From Thiothrix nivea DSM 5205 (GTDB taxonomy: Bacteria; Pseudomonadota; Gammaproteobacteria; Thiotrichales; Thiotrichaceae): 64,000 nt of DNA. The stretch lies in contig NZ_JH651384.1 of NCBI RefSeq assembly GCF_000260135.1, positions 2,235,693-2,299,692 on the forward strand. Reading direction: 5' to 3'. The notes beneath the pieces are model-generated. The model was given only the letters and a program-made list of their open reading frames with translations, was not told the origin of the DNA and searched no databases. This document shows, piece after piece, positions 41,040-50,200 of this stretch (positions are counted from its first letter, which is position 1; each line of letters starts with the position of its first letter). Both the position numbers and the translations under genes were made by a program.

Positions 41040-42508
41040 GCGTTGATTGCTTCCCGTAAATGCGCCAGCACATCGCTGGCCAATAAACCACGTTCACCTG
41101 CGGCAGCGGCCAGGTCAGCAGCGTGGGCGTGCGCCCAGACACCGGCTTCCGCTGCGGCTTGCAGCCCCAACCCTTGCGCGAGCAGGGCGGTAATGATGCC
41201 GGTCAAGGTATCACCCATGCCACCAGAAGCCATGCCGGGGTTGCCCACGGGGCAGAATGCTACGCCTGCGGCAGAAGCTACCAGCGTGCCTGCGCCTTTC
41301 AGGACAATAACGCCACCGTATTCGCGTTGCAAGCGGCTGGCGGCGGCGATGCGGTCTTGCTCAACGTCCGTTGTTTCGCAAGCCAGCAGGCGGGCAGCTT
41401 CGCCGGGGTGTGGGGTCAGAACCCAGTCGTCGCGCTGGCTGCGGGTTTGTGCCAGCAGGTTAAGGGCATCAGCGTCCAGTACCTTGGGCAGGCCGACAGT
41501 TTGTACCATGGTGAGCAAACCCCGGGACCAGGCGGTTTGCCCCATACCGGGGCCGATGCCGATGGCGTCGATACGTTGCAACAGCGGGCGCAGGTGAACG
41601 GGCGATTCAACCGCGTTGACCATCAGTTCCGGGCGTAGCAGATTGAGGACGGGCGCATGTTCGGGATGGGTGGCAACTGTCACCAGCCCGCTACCAGCGC
41701 GCAGGGCGGCTTCCCCCGCCATCCGCACCGCGCCGCTCATGCCAGGCGCACCGCCAACCAGCAGGGAGTGGCCGCAGTCACCCTTGTGGGCAGAACGGCG
41801 GCGCGGTGGCAGATATTCACGCAGGGTATGCAGGCCGAGCAGGCGCATGTCGGTGGGGACTTGCGCGTAGACTGCATCCGGCACATCCAGCCGGGCGAAA
41901 TGCAGGTTGCCGCAGTAATCGCGCGCTTTGCCGGTCAGCAGCCCGGCTTTCCAGCCAATGAAAGTGACGGTCAGATCGGCTTCAACCGCGCAGCCACAGG
42001 GCTGGCCAGTGTCGGCGTGCAGGCCGGAGGAGATATCCACCGCGACGACTGGCGCATCTTGCTGATTGAGCAGGGCGATGGCGTCGGCGTATGCGCCTTC
42101 CACATTGCGGTCCAACCCGGTGCCAAGCAGGGCGTCGACCATCACGTCAGCAATTGGCAACAGCCCCTCAAATGCTTGGGCGCGACCACCGGCAGCCATG
42201 AAATTACGGAATGCCTGCTCGGCGGCATCTTGCAGACGCAAGACATCCCCAAGTGACAGCAACGTAACCTGCCAACCAGCCTGTATGGCCAGCCGGGCGA
42301 TGACGTAGCCATCCCCACCATTGTTGCCGCCACCACACAGGACACAAAGGGATCTGGCATCAGGCCACACAGTACGGATGCGGTCGAAAGTGGCCTGCCC
42401 TGCGCGTGACATCAGGGTGTAGGCGGGAATGCCGTGTTCCTGAATGGTGATTTGATCGAGTTGGCGTACTTGGGTGGCGGTATAAACGCAGTGTTCGACT
42501 ACCGTCAT
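41036..42508 (-). CDS. nnrDE: Bifunctional NAD(P)HX epimerase / ADP-dependent dehydratase
   Basis: A 490-residue repair enzyme. The N-terminal half is NAD(P)HX epimerase (YjeF N-domain: CVLCGGGNNGGDGYVIARLA, MVDALLGTGLDRNV); the C-terminal half is the ADP-dependent dehydratase (HSLLVGGAPGMSGAVRMAGE, DADALNLLAQ, TPHPGEAARLL, GNPGMASGGMGDTLTGIITA). It converts damaged hydrated NAD(P)H back to NAD(P)H. First gene of the nnrDE-tsaE-amidase cluster. Upstream, a transposase relic fills the gap to 42971. Confidence 0.93.
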   Translation of the reverse strand: MTVVEHCVYTATQVRQLDQITIQEHGIPAYTLMSRAGQATFDRIRTVWPDARSLCVLCGGGNNGGDGYVIARLAIQAGWQVTLLSLGDVLRLQDAAEQAFRNFMAAGGRAQAFEGLLPIADVMVDALLGTGLDRNVEGAYADAIALLNQQDAPVVAVDISSGLHADTGQPCGCAVEADLTVTFIGWKAGLLTGKARDYCGNLHFARLDVPDAVYAQVPTDMRLLGLHTLREYLPPRRRSAHKGDCGHSLLVGGAPGMSGAVRMAGEAALRAGSGLVTVATHPEHAPVLNLLRPELMVNAVESPVHLRPLLQRIDAIGIGPGMGQTAWSRGLLTMVQTVGLPKVLDADALNLLAQTRSQRDDWVLTPHPGEAARLLACETTDVEQDRIAAASRLQREYGGVIVLKGAGTLVASAAGVAFCPVGNPGMASGGMGDTLTGIITALLAQGLGLQAAAEAGVWAHAHAADLAAAAGERGLLASDVLAHLREAINA

Positions 42509-42639
42509 AATAAGGGTTCCTTGGTGTTGGGGTTATAGGGAGTTTATGCCAGGATGGAAAAAAGTGGAAATTTAATGGCACATATCTATGGAGAAAATTA
42601 AGCAAATCAGGACAACGCAGGCGGCGGTGAATATTCAAA

Positions 42640-42965
42640 ACAGCCATTTCCTAGGAGATGGTGGGCGTTGGGATAAGCCGCAGACCCAAACTGCTGCCAC
42701 CAGCGTCGGATGGAGGCCATGGCAAAGGCCGGTGTCACCGCGTTGATGCCGACGTTGACGAAAGCCCGGTTGCAGGCAGAGCCGTAAATGCCATAAGGCG
42801 TGGCTTTGTAATCCGTTTTACTGGGGAAGTCATAGGCTTTGACTTCATCGGCTTGTCGGCAGTCACCGAAACCCTACCCAGACGGGCAGCCAGGGGGCGC
42901 AGGCTGCTACGGGTGTAGCGGCGATGCCCCTCCGGATCCCCGCCCGTTTCCGGTTCCACCAGCCT
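42640..42965 (-). pseudogene. ISAzo13-type transposase remnant
   Basis: Reverse translation gives an N-terminal piece LVEPETGGDPEGHRRYTRSS then LRPLAARLG, matching the transposase N-terminus, and, in another frame, DFPSKTDYKATPYGIYGSAC then FAMASIRRWWQQFG and YPNAHHLL, from the DDE region. A large central deletion joins them near 42855. No terminal repeats were found. The relic lies between nnrDE and the 520-aa gene. Confidence 0.6.
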
Positions 42966-42971
42966 GAATAT

Positions 42972-44534
42972 TCAATACCCTGACTCTTGCCCATCAGCTG
43001 GCGCTGTATCGGGTGTTGTACCAGTCTCAGGTGAGCCATCCGGTGCAAAGGTTTCCTGGGTATAGGTGGTATTGCCGTATTCATCAACCGACACGTCGGG
43101 AGGTTCTGGCGCGTATTGTGCGGAACCGTTCAGCAGGTTAATCCCCTCGTCCAGCAACGGGTACATCTCCGGCGCAAGGCCGGGCTGTTGCAAGCGGGCT
43201 TCCAGCTTTTGCAGTAATGGCTGGTTTTGCTGCAAACGTTTCATGACCGCTTCGTTGCCGGTGGGTGTCATCAGCAGCATCGCCAGTTGTTCCACCAGCG
43301 ACTGGCTGCCGATGATTTTCTGGTAGAAAGCGTCAGCAGCCCCCGCCTGGCCATTGCGCAGCAGTTCAATCGTGTAAAGCTGGTCGCCATATTGGTACAG
43401 ACTGAAACGGTCTTGCAGCTCAGGCGCTGGCAGGTTGGTTTCCAGATAGCGCAGCAGCAGTTGGCGTTGCGGCTCGGGGATTTGTACCGGCGGTGTGCTG
43501 CCGTTAAATTCGGGGTTGAACAGCGAGGAAATACTGTTGCTGAGGGCAAACAGCAGATCGCGCCGTTGCTGCCGGGTCATCTGGGTCGTGTTGATGCCGC
43601 GCAGCAGGCTGGTGTAATCCACATTGGGGTCAAGCGGATTAAGCGCTTGCAGGTGGTAGCGGAAGTAAGCATCCGGTGTGAGTTGCCCGCGCAGGCTTTC
43701 CAATTGCTGCCAGAATTGGGCATCAGAAATCAGGGCAGGGTTTTCTTGCGAAAGCGAGTAATAAATATCCAGATAACTTTCCAGCATGACCGGTTCTGGC
43801 TCCTGCTGGAGGCGCTCTTCCAGAAACTGGCGGATGCGCCGCTGGCGCGGGCTTACAGCGGTGTTGGGAACCAGCTTGCCTTCGTTGTCGTAAGCCCCCG
43901 ACAACGATGACATCAGGATGGAATACGTCAGCGATTGCCGTTGCTCTACGAGGTAGGCGCTGTTGGTCAGGAATGCCAGCATTTCCTCGAACAGGGCATC
44001 GTCTTCCACATCCCCCATCACGTTAATGATGGTATAGCCGGTATCGACAGCGAAGCCGACTGTTAGCGCCTGTTCCCACAGGAAACGTTGCAGGCGGCGC
44101 TGGGATAGGTCACGAGCCTGACGCGCCAATTCCTCAAACTGGCGGGTGAGGGCATCAACGCGCGGCTGCCAGGTTTGCTGCATCAGCTCGTCCGGCATCG
44201 GGTAAGGGTCTGCTGGGTTTACCATCATCGACTGTAAACTGGCCAGTTCCCGCAGGACAGTTTCCATCCGTTCCAGCAGCGGTTCAATCTTTCCGCCAGG
44301 CTTACCGTCAGCGGTCGGGGCGCTTGGGGAGAGGGGTGCTGGCGACACGACCATGCCCCTTCCGGTTGTCGGCCATGGCGCAGGAAAATTCCCCGCCCGT
44401 GGTTCGGGCGTTGTTGGTGCAGGCGAAAATGGTGCTGGTGAGGGTGGCTTGCCGGAAAAATAAAGCGCAAAAACGATCACCCCGGCCAAAAGCCCTAACC
44501 CCAGTTGGTATCTGTTCAAGTGGATGCCTCTCAC
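42972..44534 (-). CDS. Membrane-anchored protein of unknown function
   Basis: A 520-residue protein I do not recognise. Residues 9-28 (YQLGLGLLAGVIVFALYFSG) are one membrane helix; residues 30-80 are Pro-rich; the rest is helical with heptad-like segments (LLERMETVLRELASLQSMMV; ALTRQFEELARQARDLSQRR) and ends in an acidic, low-complexity tail. This suggests a periplasmic domain tethered to the inner membrane. It is divergent from hemL (45-bp gap). Its neighbours across hemL are a protease and an FHA protein. Confidence 0.65.
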   Translation of the reverse strand: MRGIHLNRYQLGLGLLAGVIVFALYFSGKPPSPAPFSPAPTTPEPRAGNFPAPWPTTGRGMVVSPAPLSPSAPTADGKPGGKIEPLLERMETVLRELASLQSMMVNPADPYPMPDELMQQTWQPRVDALTRQFEELARQARDLSQRRLQRFLWEQALTVGFAVDTGYTIINVMGDVEDDALFEEMLAFLTNSAYLVEQRQSLTYSILMSSLSGAYDNEGKLVPNTAVSPRQRRIRQFLEERLQQEPEPVMLESYLDIYYSLSQENPALISDAQFWQQLESLRGQLTPDAYFRYHLQALNPLDPNVDYTSLLRGINTTQMTRQQRRDLLFALSNSISSLFNPEFNGSTPPVQIPEPQRQLLLRYLETNLPAPELQDRFSLYQYGDQLYTIELLRNGQAGAADAFYQKIIGSQSLVEQLAMLLMTPTGNEAVMKRLQQNQPLLQKLEARLQQPGLAPEMYPLLDEGINLLNGSAQYAPEPPDVSVDEYGNTTYTQETFAPDGSPETGTTPDTAPADGQESGY

Positions 44535-44588
44535 GTAAGATAGCAGGCTTTTATCGTCCGTAAAATTTAACAGCCAAGGATGTCAGCC

Positions 44589-45887
44589 GTGACCCGTTCC
44601 GAATCCCTCTTCGAGCAAGCCAAACAGTCTATTCCCGGCGGGGTCAATTCCCCGGTACGCGCGTTCCGCAGCGTTGGGGGTACGCCCCGTTTCATCGCCC
44701 GTGCGCAAGGCGCTTATATGTGGGATGCCGACGGCAACCGGTTGATTGATTACGTCGGCTCCTGGGGGCCGATGGTGGCGGGTCATGCCCACCCGGAAGT
44801 GGTTGCCGCCGTGCAGGCTGCTGCTGTCGATGGTCTGAGTTATGGCGCGCCAACGGAAATTGAAATTACCATGGCGGAGAAAATTTGCTCTATCATGCCT
44901 TCCATCGAGCTGGTACGCATGACCAGCTCCGGTACCGAGGCCACCATGTCTGCCATCCGGCTGGCGCGGGGCTTTACCGGGCGCAATTACATGGTCAAGT
45001 TCGAAGGCGGCTACCACGGCCATGGTGACTCGCTGCTGGTGAAAGCCGGTTCCGGCGCGCTTACGTTCGGCCAACCCAGCTCCCCTGGTGTCCCGGTGGA
45101 ACTGGCGCAATACACCCTGACGCTGGATTACAACAATAGCACACAGGTGCGCGAAGTGTTCGCGGCGCGTGGGCATGAAATCGCCTGCATCATCGTCGAG
45201 CCGGTGTCCGGCAACATGAACTGCATCCCGCCCGTGCCCGGTTTCCTCGAAACTTTGCGCGAAGTGTGCGACGAACACGGCGCGGTGCTGATTTTTGATG
45301 AAGTCATGACCGGTTTCCGCGTGGCGCTGGGCGGAGCGCAGGCGGTGTATGGCGTCAAACCTGACCTTACGACGCTGGGCAAGATCATCGGCGGCGGGAT
45401 GCCGGTCGGCGCATTCGGCGGCAGGCGCGACATCATGGAACAGCTTTCCCCGCTGGGGCCGGTGTATCAGGCGGGTACGCTCTCCGGCAACCCGATTGCA
45501 ATGACGGCTGGCCTGAAAATGATGGAAATCATTTCCCAACCCGATTTTTATGCTGGCCTGACCAGCAAGACCCGCTATTTGCTGGCAGGCTTGCAACAAG
45601 CTGCTGATTCTGCCGGGGTCGCATTCATCACCCAGCAAGTGGGCGGCATGTTTGGCCTGTTCTTCACCGCCGAAGCGCGGATTGATACGTATGCACAAGT
45701 AACGGCCTGCAATATCGGGCAGTTCAACCAGTTTTTCCACGGTATGCTGGATTGTGGCGTTTACCTCGCCCCTTCCGCTTACGAAGCCGGTTTTGTTTCC
45801 AGCGCCCATACCCAGGCTGATCTGGATGAGACCATTGCCATTGCCACCGACGTTTTCGCTGCCCTGCAACCCAAGGCCAAGGATTAA
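44589..45887 (+). CDS. hemL: Glutamate-1-semialdehyde 2,1-aminomutase
   Basis: A PLP-dependent enzyme of about 432 residues that makes 5-aminolevulinate for heme. Motifs: [20 protein letters not shown] at the start, [20 protein letters not shown], and the PLP lysine in [19 protein letters not shown]. The GTG at 44589 is chosen because AAGGA sits 8 bases before it and overlaps the alternative ATG at 44580; the family also starts [10 protein letters not shown]. It stands between the 520-aa gene and a secreted protease gene. Confidence 0.95.
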   Translation: MTRSESLFEQAKQSIPGGVNSPVRAFRSVGGTPRFIARAQGAYMWDADGNRLIDYVGSWGPMVAGHAHPEVVAAVQAAAVDGLSYGAPTEIEITMAEKICSIMPSIELVRMTSSGTEATMSAIRLARGFTGRNYMVKFEGGYHGHGDSLLVKAGSGALTFGQPSSPGVPVELAQYTLTLDYNNSTQVREVFAARGHEIACIIVEPVSGNMNCIPPVPGFLETLREVCDEHGAVLIFDEVMTGFRVALGGAQAVYGVKPDLTTLGKIIGGGMPVGAFGGRRDIMEQLSPLGPVYQAGTLSGNPIAMTAGLKMMEIISQPDFYAGLTSKTRYLLAGLQQAADSAGVAFITQQVGGMFGLFFTAEARIDTYAQVTACNIGQFNQFFHGMLDCGVYLAPSAYEAGFVSSAHTQADLDETIAIATDVFAALQPKAKD

Positions 45888-45891
45888 CCCA

Positions 45892-47148
45892 GTGTTGACA
45901 AGGCTCCTACTCCTGCTTGCTTGCCTGCTGGCCGTGCCGCTTGCGTGGGCGGAAAGCAGTTCGTCATCGATTTATTCCGATGTGGAAAGCTCGGTCTATC
46001 AGGTGCGGGTCATTAACCAGCAGACCGGCAAAAAGACCACCATCGGTTCCGGTTTCGTGGTGATGCAATCCGACATTATCGCCACCAACTACCATGTGGT
46101 TAGTACCTACATCAACAACCCGGGCGGTTTTGAACTCGATTATCTGTCCACTACGGGCAATACCGGTGGGCTGGAATTGCTGGCGGTGGATGTCCTCCAC
46201 GACCTGGCGGTGTTGCGTGCCGAACGCCCGTTGGGCAACCCCTTACAAATCACCAAAGTGCCGCCCAAGGGCGAACGCCTGTATTCGTTGGGCAACCCGA
46301 TGGACAAGGGTTTTTCGATTGTGGAAGGTACCAACAATGGGGTCATGAAATACAGCGATGACAACAACATCCTGTTTTCCGGCAGCCTCAACCCCGGCAT
46401 GAGTGGCGGCCCGACCCTCAACGGCAACAAGGAAGTGGTGGGGGTGAACGTGGCCACCTCCGGCAACGGCATCAGTTTCCTGGTTCCCGCGCAATACCTC
46501 GCCATCATGTTGGAACGCCTGAAACTGACCGGTTTCCAGCCGGACAAAGATATTCTCCTGCGTATCACCGAGCAGTTACGCGCCAATGCCGACAAATACT
46601 TGCAGCGTTTGCAAGATGATAACTGGACTAGCCTGAAAATCGGCAATTTTTCCGTGCCTGCTGATATCGAAGGCGCTACCCGCTGCTGGGATAACAGCCA
46701 GAAACCCGACCCAGACGACCTGCTGCGCACCACCTATACCCAGTGCAGCAATGAGAACAGCATTTACCTGGATGAAAACCTGGAAGTCGGCAGCTTGGCT
46801 TATGAATATGTCTGGCTGGAAACGGACAAGACCGTACCGGCACGTTTTTACCGCCAGTACGAGGCCAACAATTCCAGCGTGCCCAACAGTGACGCAGGCA
46901 AGCAGGATGTCACCAATTTCGAGTGCTTCACCGATTTTACCGTGGTGGCGGGGCAGGAGTTCAAGCTCACCACCTGTCGCCGCGATTACCTCAACTATAC
47001 CGGCCTGAGCGACCTGCTGATCAGCGCCGCGCTGGTGGGGCACAAACGCGAAGGCATGTTGTTCAACCTGGATTTGACCGGCACCACGTTTGACAGTGGC
47101 ATGGCCTTGCTCAAGCGGATGCTGGAGGCGTTCAAATGGCAAAAATAA
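45892..47148 (+). CDS. Secreted trypsin-like serine protease (S1C-like)
   Basis: A 418-residue protein with a signal peptide (LTRLLLLLACLLAVPLAWAE) from a GTG at 45892. The chymotrypsin fold triad is His in IATNYHVVSTY, Asp in VLHDLAVLRAERP and Ser in NPGMSGGPTLNG. There is no PDZ domain; the C-terminal 200 residues are an unknown domain with paired cysteines (CWDNSQ, CSNENS, FECFTDF, LTTCRRDY). The stop overlaps the FHA protein gene by 13 bp. A cell-envelope role with that protein is inferred. Confidence 0.8.
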   Translation: MLTRLLLLLACLLAVPLAWAESSSSSIYSDVESSVYQVRVINQQTGKKTTIGSGFVVMQSDIIATNYHVVSTYINNPGGFELDYLSTTGNTGGLELLAVDVLHDLAVLRAERPLGNPLQITKVPPKGERLYSLGNPMDKGFSIVEGTNNGVMKYSDDNNILFSGSLNPGMSGGPTLNGNKEVVGVNVATSGNGISFLVPAQYLAIMLERLKLTGFQPDKDILLRITEQLRANADKYLQRLQDDNWTSLKIGNFSVPADIEGATRCWDNSQKPDPDDLLRTTYTQCSNENSIYLDENLEVGSLAYEYVWLETDKTVPARFYRQYEANNSSVPNSDAGKQDVTNFECFTDFTVVAGQEFKLTTCRRDYLNYTGLSDLLISAALVGHKREGMLFNLDLTGTTFDSGMALLKRMLEAFKWQK

Positions 47149-48092
47149 TCCTCGAAATCCAGACCCGTGGCCTTAACCAGTACCATCGCCTGGAAAGCTT
47201 TCCCGTCACTATCGGGCGGGCGCTGGATAATGACATTATCCTGTCTGACAACTCGGTATCACCCTATCACCTGCGGCTGGAGCAGGATGAGACAGGCCAG
47301 ATTTTCATCCACAACCTGTCGGATGAAAACGGTATCCGCCTGAACAGCCACAAACTGGGGCAGCAGCCGGTATCGGCACCGGTTCCCAGCCAATTGCTGC
47401 TGGGCAACCGCAAGGCAAGGTTGGTGTCGGCGGGAATACCGGTGGAAATGACCCATGTCAGCCGTTGCAGCGGTATTTTCTCACCGTTGTGCAAGCCGTT
47501 GTGGGCTGGCATGTTGCTGCTGCTGACCATCGTTTCCCTGCTGGTCAATGATTATCTGGATGTGGCGATGCAAAAGGACGCGCTGTTTTACATCAGCGGC
47601 CTATTGCCCAGCCTACTGTGGATACTGCTGTGGACGTTGCTGATCGGCGGGGTTTCGCGGTTGGTGACGCACCGCTGGGAGTTTGTACCTGCTTTGAGCG
47701 TGGTATCGCTGTTCACCCTGATACCACTGATCTTGCAGGAGGCGGGTGACTGGCTGGATTATTTCTTCACCTCCGATTCGCCCAGCAACTGGCTGGTGAT
47801 CGGGGTGGGTGATTTCCTGTTGTTGCCCATCCTGTTGTATGCCTACCTGCATTGGGTGCTGAGCCAGAAACACCGGCATTCGCTGGGGATTGCGCTGGTG
47901 CTTAGTGCTTTGCCGCTGGGTTTGCGTGGGATGAATTTGCTCGACCAGATCACGGCGGATAGTGAGTTTTCCAGCGAACCGTATTACCAGCAGACCTTGA
48001 GTTCGCTGAATATGCACGCCAGACCGGCGTTGTCGCTGGAGCAATACTTGAAGCAGGCAGCGGAGGCATTGCCTTCGCAGGTTGAGGAGTAG
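47136..48092 (+). CDS. FHA-domain membrane protein
   Basis: A 318-residue protein. Residues about 20-85 form a forkhead-associated domain (FPVTIGRALDNDIILSDNSV then SPYHLRLEQDETGQ and NLSDENGIRLNSH), which binds phosphothreonine. It is followed by about five membrane helices (LWAGMLLLLTIVSLLVNDYL to LLLPILLYAYLHWV). The coding region starts inside the protease gene (13-bp overlap), so the two are co-translated. The FHA domain should face the cytoplasm. No Ser/Thr kinase is found in the window. Confidence 0.82.
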   Translation: MAKIILEIQTRGLNQYHRLESFPVTIGRALDNDIILSDNSVSPYHLRLEQDETGQIFIHNLSDENGIRLNSHKLGQQPVSAPVPSQLLLGNRKARLVSAGIPVEMTHVSRCSGIFSPLCKPLWAGMLLLLTIVSLLVNDYLDVAMQKDALFYISGLLPSLLWILLWTLLIGGVSRLVTHRWEFVPALSVVSLFTLIPLILQEAGDWLDYFFTSDSPSNWLVIGVGDFLLLPILLYAYLHWVLSQKHRHSLGIALVLSALPLGLRGMNLLDQITADSEFSSEPYYQQTLSSLNMHARPALSLEQYLKQAAEALPSQVEE

Positions 48093-48115
48093 TTGGGTTT
48101 ATCCCCCAAGCCACC

Positions 48116-48847
48116 TCAGAGATCGCCGTAGCGTTGCTGGAGCAGGGCGAGCGCGGCGATGCTGGCGGTTTCCGCCCGCAGGATGCGTGGCCCCAACGCG
48201 ATTGCCATCATGCCCGCGTGCAGGCATTGTGCCACTTCCTCATCCGTAAACCCGCCTTCCGGGCCTGTCAGCAAGGAAATGGGGGTTGGTAAGTCAGCGG
48301 GCAAGGCATTGATGCGCGGGTAATCGCCGGGAGCGAGGATCAGGCGCGTGCCTGCCGTCGGGGTTTCCAGCCAGTTTGCCAGTGTTTGCGGCGCGTCTAC
48401 CATCGGCAGGCGGGTGCGCCCGGATTGTTCGCAGGCGGCTTGTACGATACCTTCCCAATGCTGGGTTTTTTTGTCGGCTTTTTCCTTGCCAACGCGGATG
48501 ACACTGCGCTGGGTGATCAGCGGCTGGATGCAGGCCACGCCCAGTTCCACCGCTTTTTGCAGGGCGAAATCCATTTTGTCGGGCTTGATAATGGCTTGCG
48601 CCAGCGTCAGTGGCAGCAGGGATTCGGGGTTGCCAGGGGAAAAGCTGTCGATGCGGGCAGTGGCGGCGCGTTTGCTGACGGTTTCGACCCGTGCCAGGTA
48701 TTCGCCGCCTGCGCCATTGAACAGGATCAGCGGTTCGCCCGCATTCAGGCGCAACACCTGGATGGCATGGCGGAAGGTTTCCGGCGGTAGTTCCAGCACT
48801 TGCCCGGCGTGCAGTTCCAGTGGCAGGTAAAAGCGGGGGATACGCAT
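48116..48847 (-). CDS. rsmE: 16S rRNA (uracil1498-N3)-methyltransferase
   Basis: A 243-residue SPOUT-class methyltransferase for 16S rRNA m3U1498. Diagnostic segments: MRIPRFYLPLELHAGQVLEL, FALQKAVELGVACIQPLITQ, and the trefoil-knot SAM site LLTGPEGGFTDEEV with LGPRILRAETAS. It is convergent with the FHA gene (23-bp gap) and downstream of the DegQ-like protease gene. Confidence 0.95.
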   Translation of the reverse strand: MRIPRFYLPLELHAGQVLELPPETFRHAIQVLRLNAGEPLILFNGAGGEYLARVETVSKRAATARIDSFSPGNPESLLPLTLAQAIIKPDKMDFALQKAVELGVACIQPLITQRSVIRVGKEKADKKTQHWEGIVQAACEQSGRTRLPMVDAPQTLANWLETPTAGTRLILAPGDYPRINALPADLPTPISLLTGPEGGFTDEEVAQCLHAGMMAIALGPRILRAETASIAALALLQQRYGDL

Positions 48848-48871
48848 GGCGGTTGACCCTTGGCTGTTGCC

Positions 48872-49987
48872 TTACGGCAATTGCCCGATTTCCACGCTGA
48901 GCGTTTGCGGTTTGCCGTTGCGCAAGATGCCAATTGGCTGGCGGCTGCCGGGGCTGGTGGCGGCTACTTGGTTGCGGAACGCGCCCAGATCCCTCACTGG
49001 TTTGCCTGCATAGCTGACGATGACATCATCCAGCCTGAAACCGGCCTTGGCCGCAGGCGTACCGGGTTGCACCTCGACTACCAGGATGCCGGTTTGCCCC
49101 GCTGGCAGTTGCAGGCGTTGGGCGGTTTCGCGCGTCAGCGTCTCAATCAGCACGCCCAGTTGCCCACGCACCACGCTGCCCTGCTGGATCAATTGCTCGG
49201 CGACTGTTTTGACGAAATTGACCGGAATGGCGAAACCGATACCCATGTAACCACCGCTGCTGCTGAATATGGCCGTGTTCATACCCACCACTTGCGCATC
49301 GAGGTTGACCAGTGGCCCGCCGGAATTGCCGGGGTTGATGGCGGCGTCGGTCTGGATGAAATCCTCATAATCGTTGATGCCCAGCGCCGTGCGCCCCTTG
49401 GCGCTGACCACCCCGGCGGTGAGGGTGTGTTGCAGGCCAAACGGGTTGCCAATGGCCAGTACCCATTCACCCACGTCCAGTTGTGCCGAATCCCCCAGTG
49501 CCAGGGGCAAGGTATCACCGGTGGGGATTTCCAGCACCGCGATGTCGGAGTGCGTATCCACCCCTTTGACGGATGCTTCAAACTCTTTCCCGTTCAGCAA
49601 CATGACGCGGACGCTACGGGCATCCTGCACCACATGATAAGTGGTCAGGATGTAGCTACGGCTTTTTTCTGCCCGGAACACAAACCCTGAACCCTGGCTG
49701 GTTTCCACCTGGGCTTCCGGCGGCAGGTCGGTGGGGGGTAGCAACCCTTCCGGCAAGTCGCCAAACAGGCGTTTGAACAAATCCTTGTCAAAAGGGAATT
49801 GCATGGAGGCCGGGTCAACCGGAAACTCCGCCTGTACCGACACCACCGAGGGCGAAACCTGGCGGGTGACTGCCGCAAATGCCTTGCCTGATTCGCGCGG
49901 GTTCAACATGCTACCTTGCTGACAGGGGATGAGCGAGCAGCCAGATAATGACAGCGCAAGCAAACAGATGGAGAGGAGTTTCAACAT
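48872..49987 (-). CDS. HtrA/Deg-type serine protease with one PDZ domain, lipoprotein
   Basis: A 371-residue periplasmic protease. It has a lipoprotein signal (SICLLALSLSGCSLIP; Cys17). The triad is His in ILTTYHVVQDARS, Asp in GVDTHSDIAVLEIP and Ser in NPGNSGGPLVNL; one PDZ domain (QTGILVVEVQPGTPAAKAGF) ends the protein. A single PDZ is DegS-like, but the lipid anchor replaces DegS's membrane helix. Envelope protein quality control is the expected role. Promoter region shared with the divergent tupA. Confidence 0.9.
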   Translation of the reverse strand: MLKLLSICLLALSLSGCSLIPCQQGSMLNPRESGKAFAAVTRQVSPSVVSVQAEFPVDPASMQFPFDKDLFKRLFGDLPEGLLPPTDLPPEAQVETSQGSGFVFRAEKSRSYILTTYHVVQDARSVRVMLLNGKEFEASVKGVDTHSDIAVLEIPTGDTLPLALGDSAQLDVGEWVLAIGNPFGLQHTLTAGVVSAKGRTALGINDYEDFIQTDAAINPGNSGGPLVNLDAQVVGMNTAIFSSSGGYMGIGFAIPVNFVKTVAEQLIQQGSVVRGQLGVLIETLTRETAQRLQLPAGQTGILVVEVQPGTPAAKAGFRLDDVIVSYAGKPVRDLGAFRNQVAATSPGSRQPIGILRNGKPQTLSVEIGQLP

Positions 49988-50141
49988 TCGGCGGCCATGA
50001 GTGTGGATAAATCGTGGGACAACTTATACCTTGTTTGTTGCGTGCGCGCCACTAACGATGAGAAATGACGTATTAATGCCTACCCTTTATTAGCCATTGC
50101 TAACCAACCTTCAGCCAACCTTTTTAAAATAGATTGGGAAC

Positions 50142-50163
50142 CTATGGCTTTACCCTGCCATAG
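50142..50163. promoter_or_regulatory. Inverted repeat upstream of tupA
   Basis: CTATGGC-8 bp-GCCATAG is a perfect 7-bp inverted repeat 37 bp before the tupA start, with another GCCATA half-site at 50168-50173. It could be a tungstate-responsive operator; it does not match the textbook E. coli ModE box. Confidence 0.45.
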
Positions 50164-50200
50164 CCTTGCCATAACTATGCCACCCTGTTGAGGACAAGCC

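Noticed and set aside
44583-45869. 428-codon open frame opposite hemL
   Set aside because: Exact mirror of hemL, no homology seen.
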